Assembly: GCF_910592395.1 (NCBI RefSeq)
Contig: NC_088309.1
Coordinates: forward strand, 25,920,599 to 25,980,598
Source of the DNA: Lineus longissimus
Taxonomy: Eukaryota; Nemertea; Pilidiophora; Heteronemertea; Lineidae
Length of the DNA stretch: 60,000 nucleotides
Direction: 5' to 3'
Below are positions 59,657-60,000 of the stretch, piece by piece. The notes below the pieces were generated by a model that did no database searches, was not told where the DNA came from, and worked only from the letters and a program-made list of their open reading frames with translations. Positions within the stretch are counted from its first letter, which is position 1, and each line of letters begins with the position of its first letter. Position numbers and translations under genes: made by a program.

Positions 59657-60000
59657 CTTGGGCAATCGGGCCAAGGGATTAGATGCGGGGTGGGGTGGAG
59701 GGTGTTGCAGTGTCGATAAGGATGAGTAGGGGTGGGAGGGACATTGGCAAATGGCAATGACATGATAACAATTGAACAATCTTCAGGTCGCTTTCAAAGT
59801 GGCAAGAACCGATTGCTGGCCAATACAATGGCATAGCCTGTTAACACCAATAGAGCATTCTCTTATATTTGATCCCAAAACCGCTCAATCAAAATGGTGC
59901 AGAGATTATTGTCTTCAAGAGGAAATTGTTCCAAAAACTGACATGGGCCTAAAAATAATATCCTACCTACGACATTCTCTGGGCCTGCTATTAAATTAGG
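59657..60000. other. No gene seen; G-rich tract at the start
   Basis: The first 80 bp are G-rich on the plus strand (GGGGTGGGGTGGAGGG and GGGGTGGGAGGG), enough G-runs to consider a G-quadruplex. A frame open to the window edge (59772-59999) is unrecognised and may be cut by the boundary. Confidence 0.35.

Noticed and set aside
1-60000. Bacterial, phage or CRISPR content
   Set aside because: No dense same-strand reading frames, Shine-Dalgarno-led starts, or direct repeats with regular unique spacers; tandem arrays here have no spacers.

Overview
This 60 kb window looks like non-coding DNA from an animal nuclear genome, most likely a marine invertebrate. It is A+T-rich (about 60% by eye). I see no operons, no ribosome-binding sites and no dense reading frames. 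It does hold tRNA-derived SINE heads, TA-flanked terminal-inverted-repeat elements, minisatellites, microsatellites and foldback sequences. The palindrome TACATGTA occurs at least 16 times where about 2 are expected, a bias I associate with some marine invertebrate genomes; this clue to the source is weak.

No gene could be identified with confidence. At this base composition a random six-frame translation of 60 kb should give stop-free runs up to about 140 codons. The longest start-to-stop frame here is 170 codons (54490-55002), so length alone supports no gene. A few stretches have protein-like composition and are listed at low confidence. They are 21376-22684, 33508-33888 (-), 38914-39347, 40302-40745, 44524-44910, 49827-50144, 59163-59489, and a decayed minus-strand stretch at 54874-55425 with two Cys-x2-Cys motifs that might descend from a transposase. 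Any of these could be an unrecognised exon, a pseudogene or chance.

Layout. 0-9 kb: unique DNA, a nested inverted repeat (1199-1259), a quasi-palindrome (6641-6666) and a complete 235 bp TA-flanked MITE (6851-7085). 9-14 kb: tandem duplications of 111 bp (9371-9583) and 96 bp (11830-12022), and a CCGAC-rich repeat (13801-13878). 16 kb: a truncated second copy of the MITE (16058-16216) followed by a minus-strand SINE head (16565-16642). 20 kb: an AT-rich second MITE candidate (20350-20530). 25-28 kb: a tandem pair (24946-25049) and a worn SINE head (28022-28101). 35 kb: three alternating copies of a 14-mer forming mutually exclusive hairpins (35604-35662). 42.6 kb: a seven-copy 48 bp minisatellite carrying a CAGCTG E-box in nearly every unit. 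47.5 kb: a 289 bp foldback element. 51.4-52.3 kb: a three-copy ~95 bp repeat and a 24 bp-stem hairpin of pre-miRNA size. 59.6 kb: a 17 bp array containing TGACGCAA.

The window is best read as intergenic or intronic sequence shaped by small DNA transposons, SINE insertion and local tandem duplication. I found no new multi-gene system. The most distinctive items are the alternating triple inverted repeat at 35.6 kb, the pre-miRNA-sized hairpin at 52.25 kb, the E-box minisatellite at 42.6 kb and the foldback at 47.5 kb.
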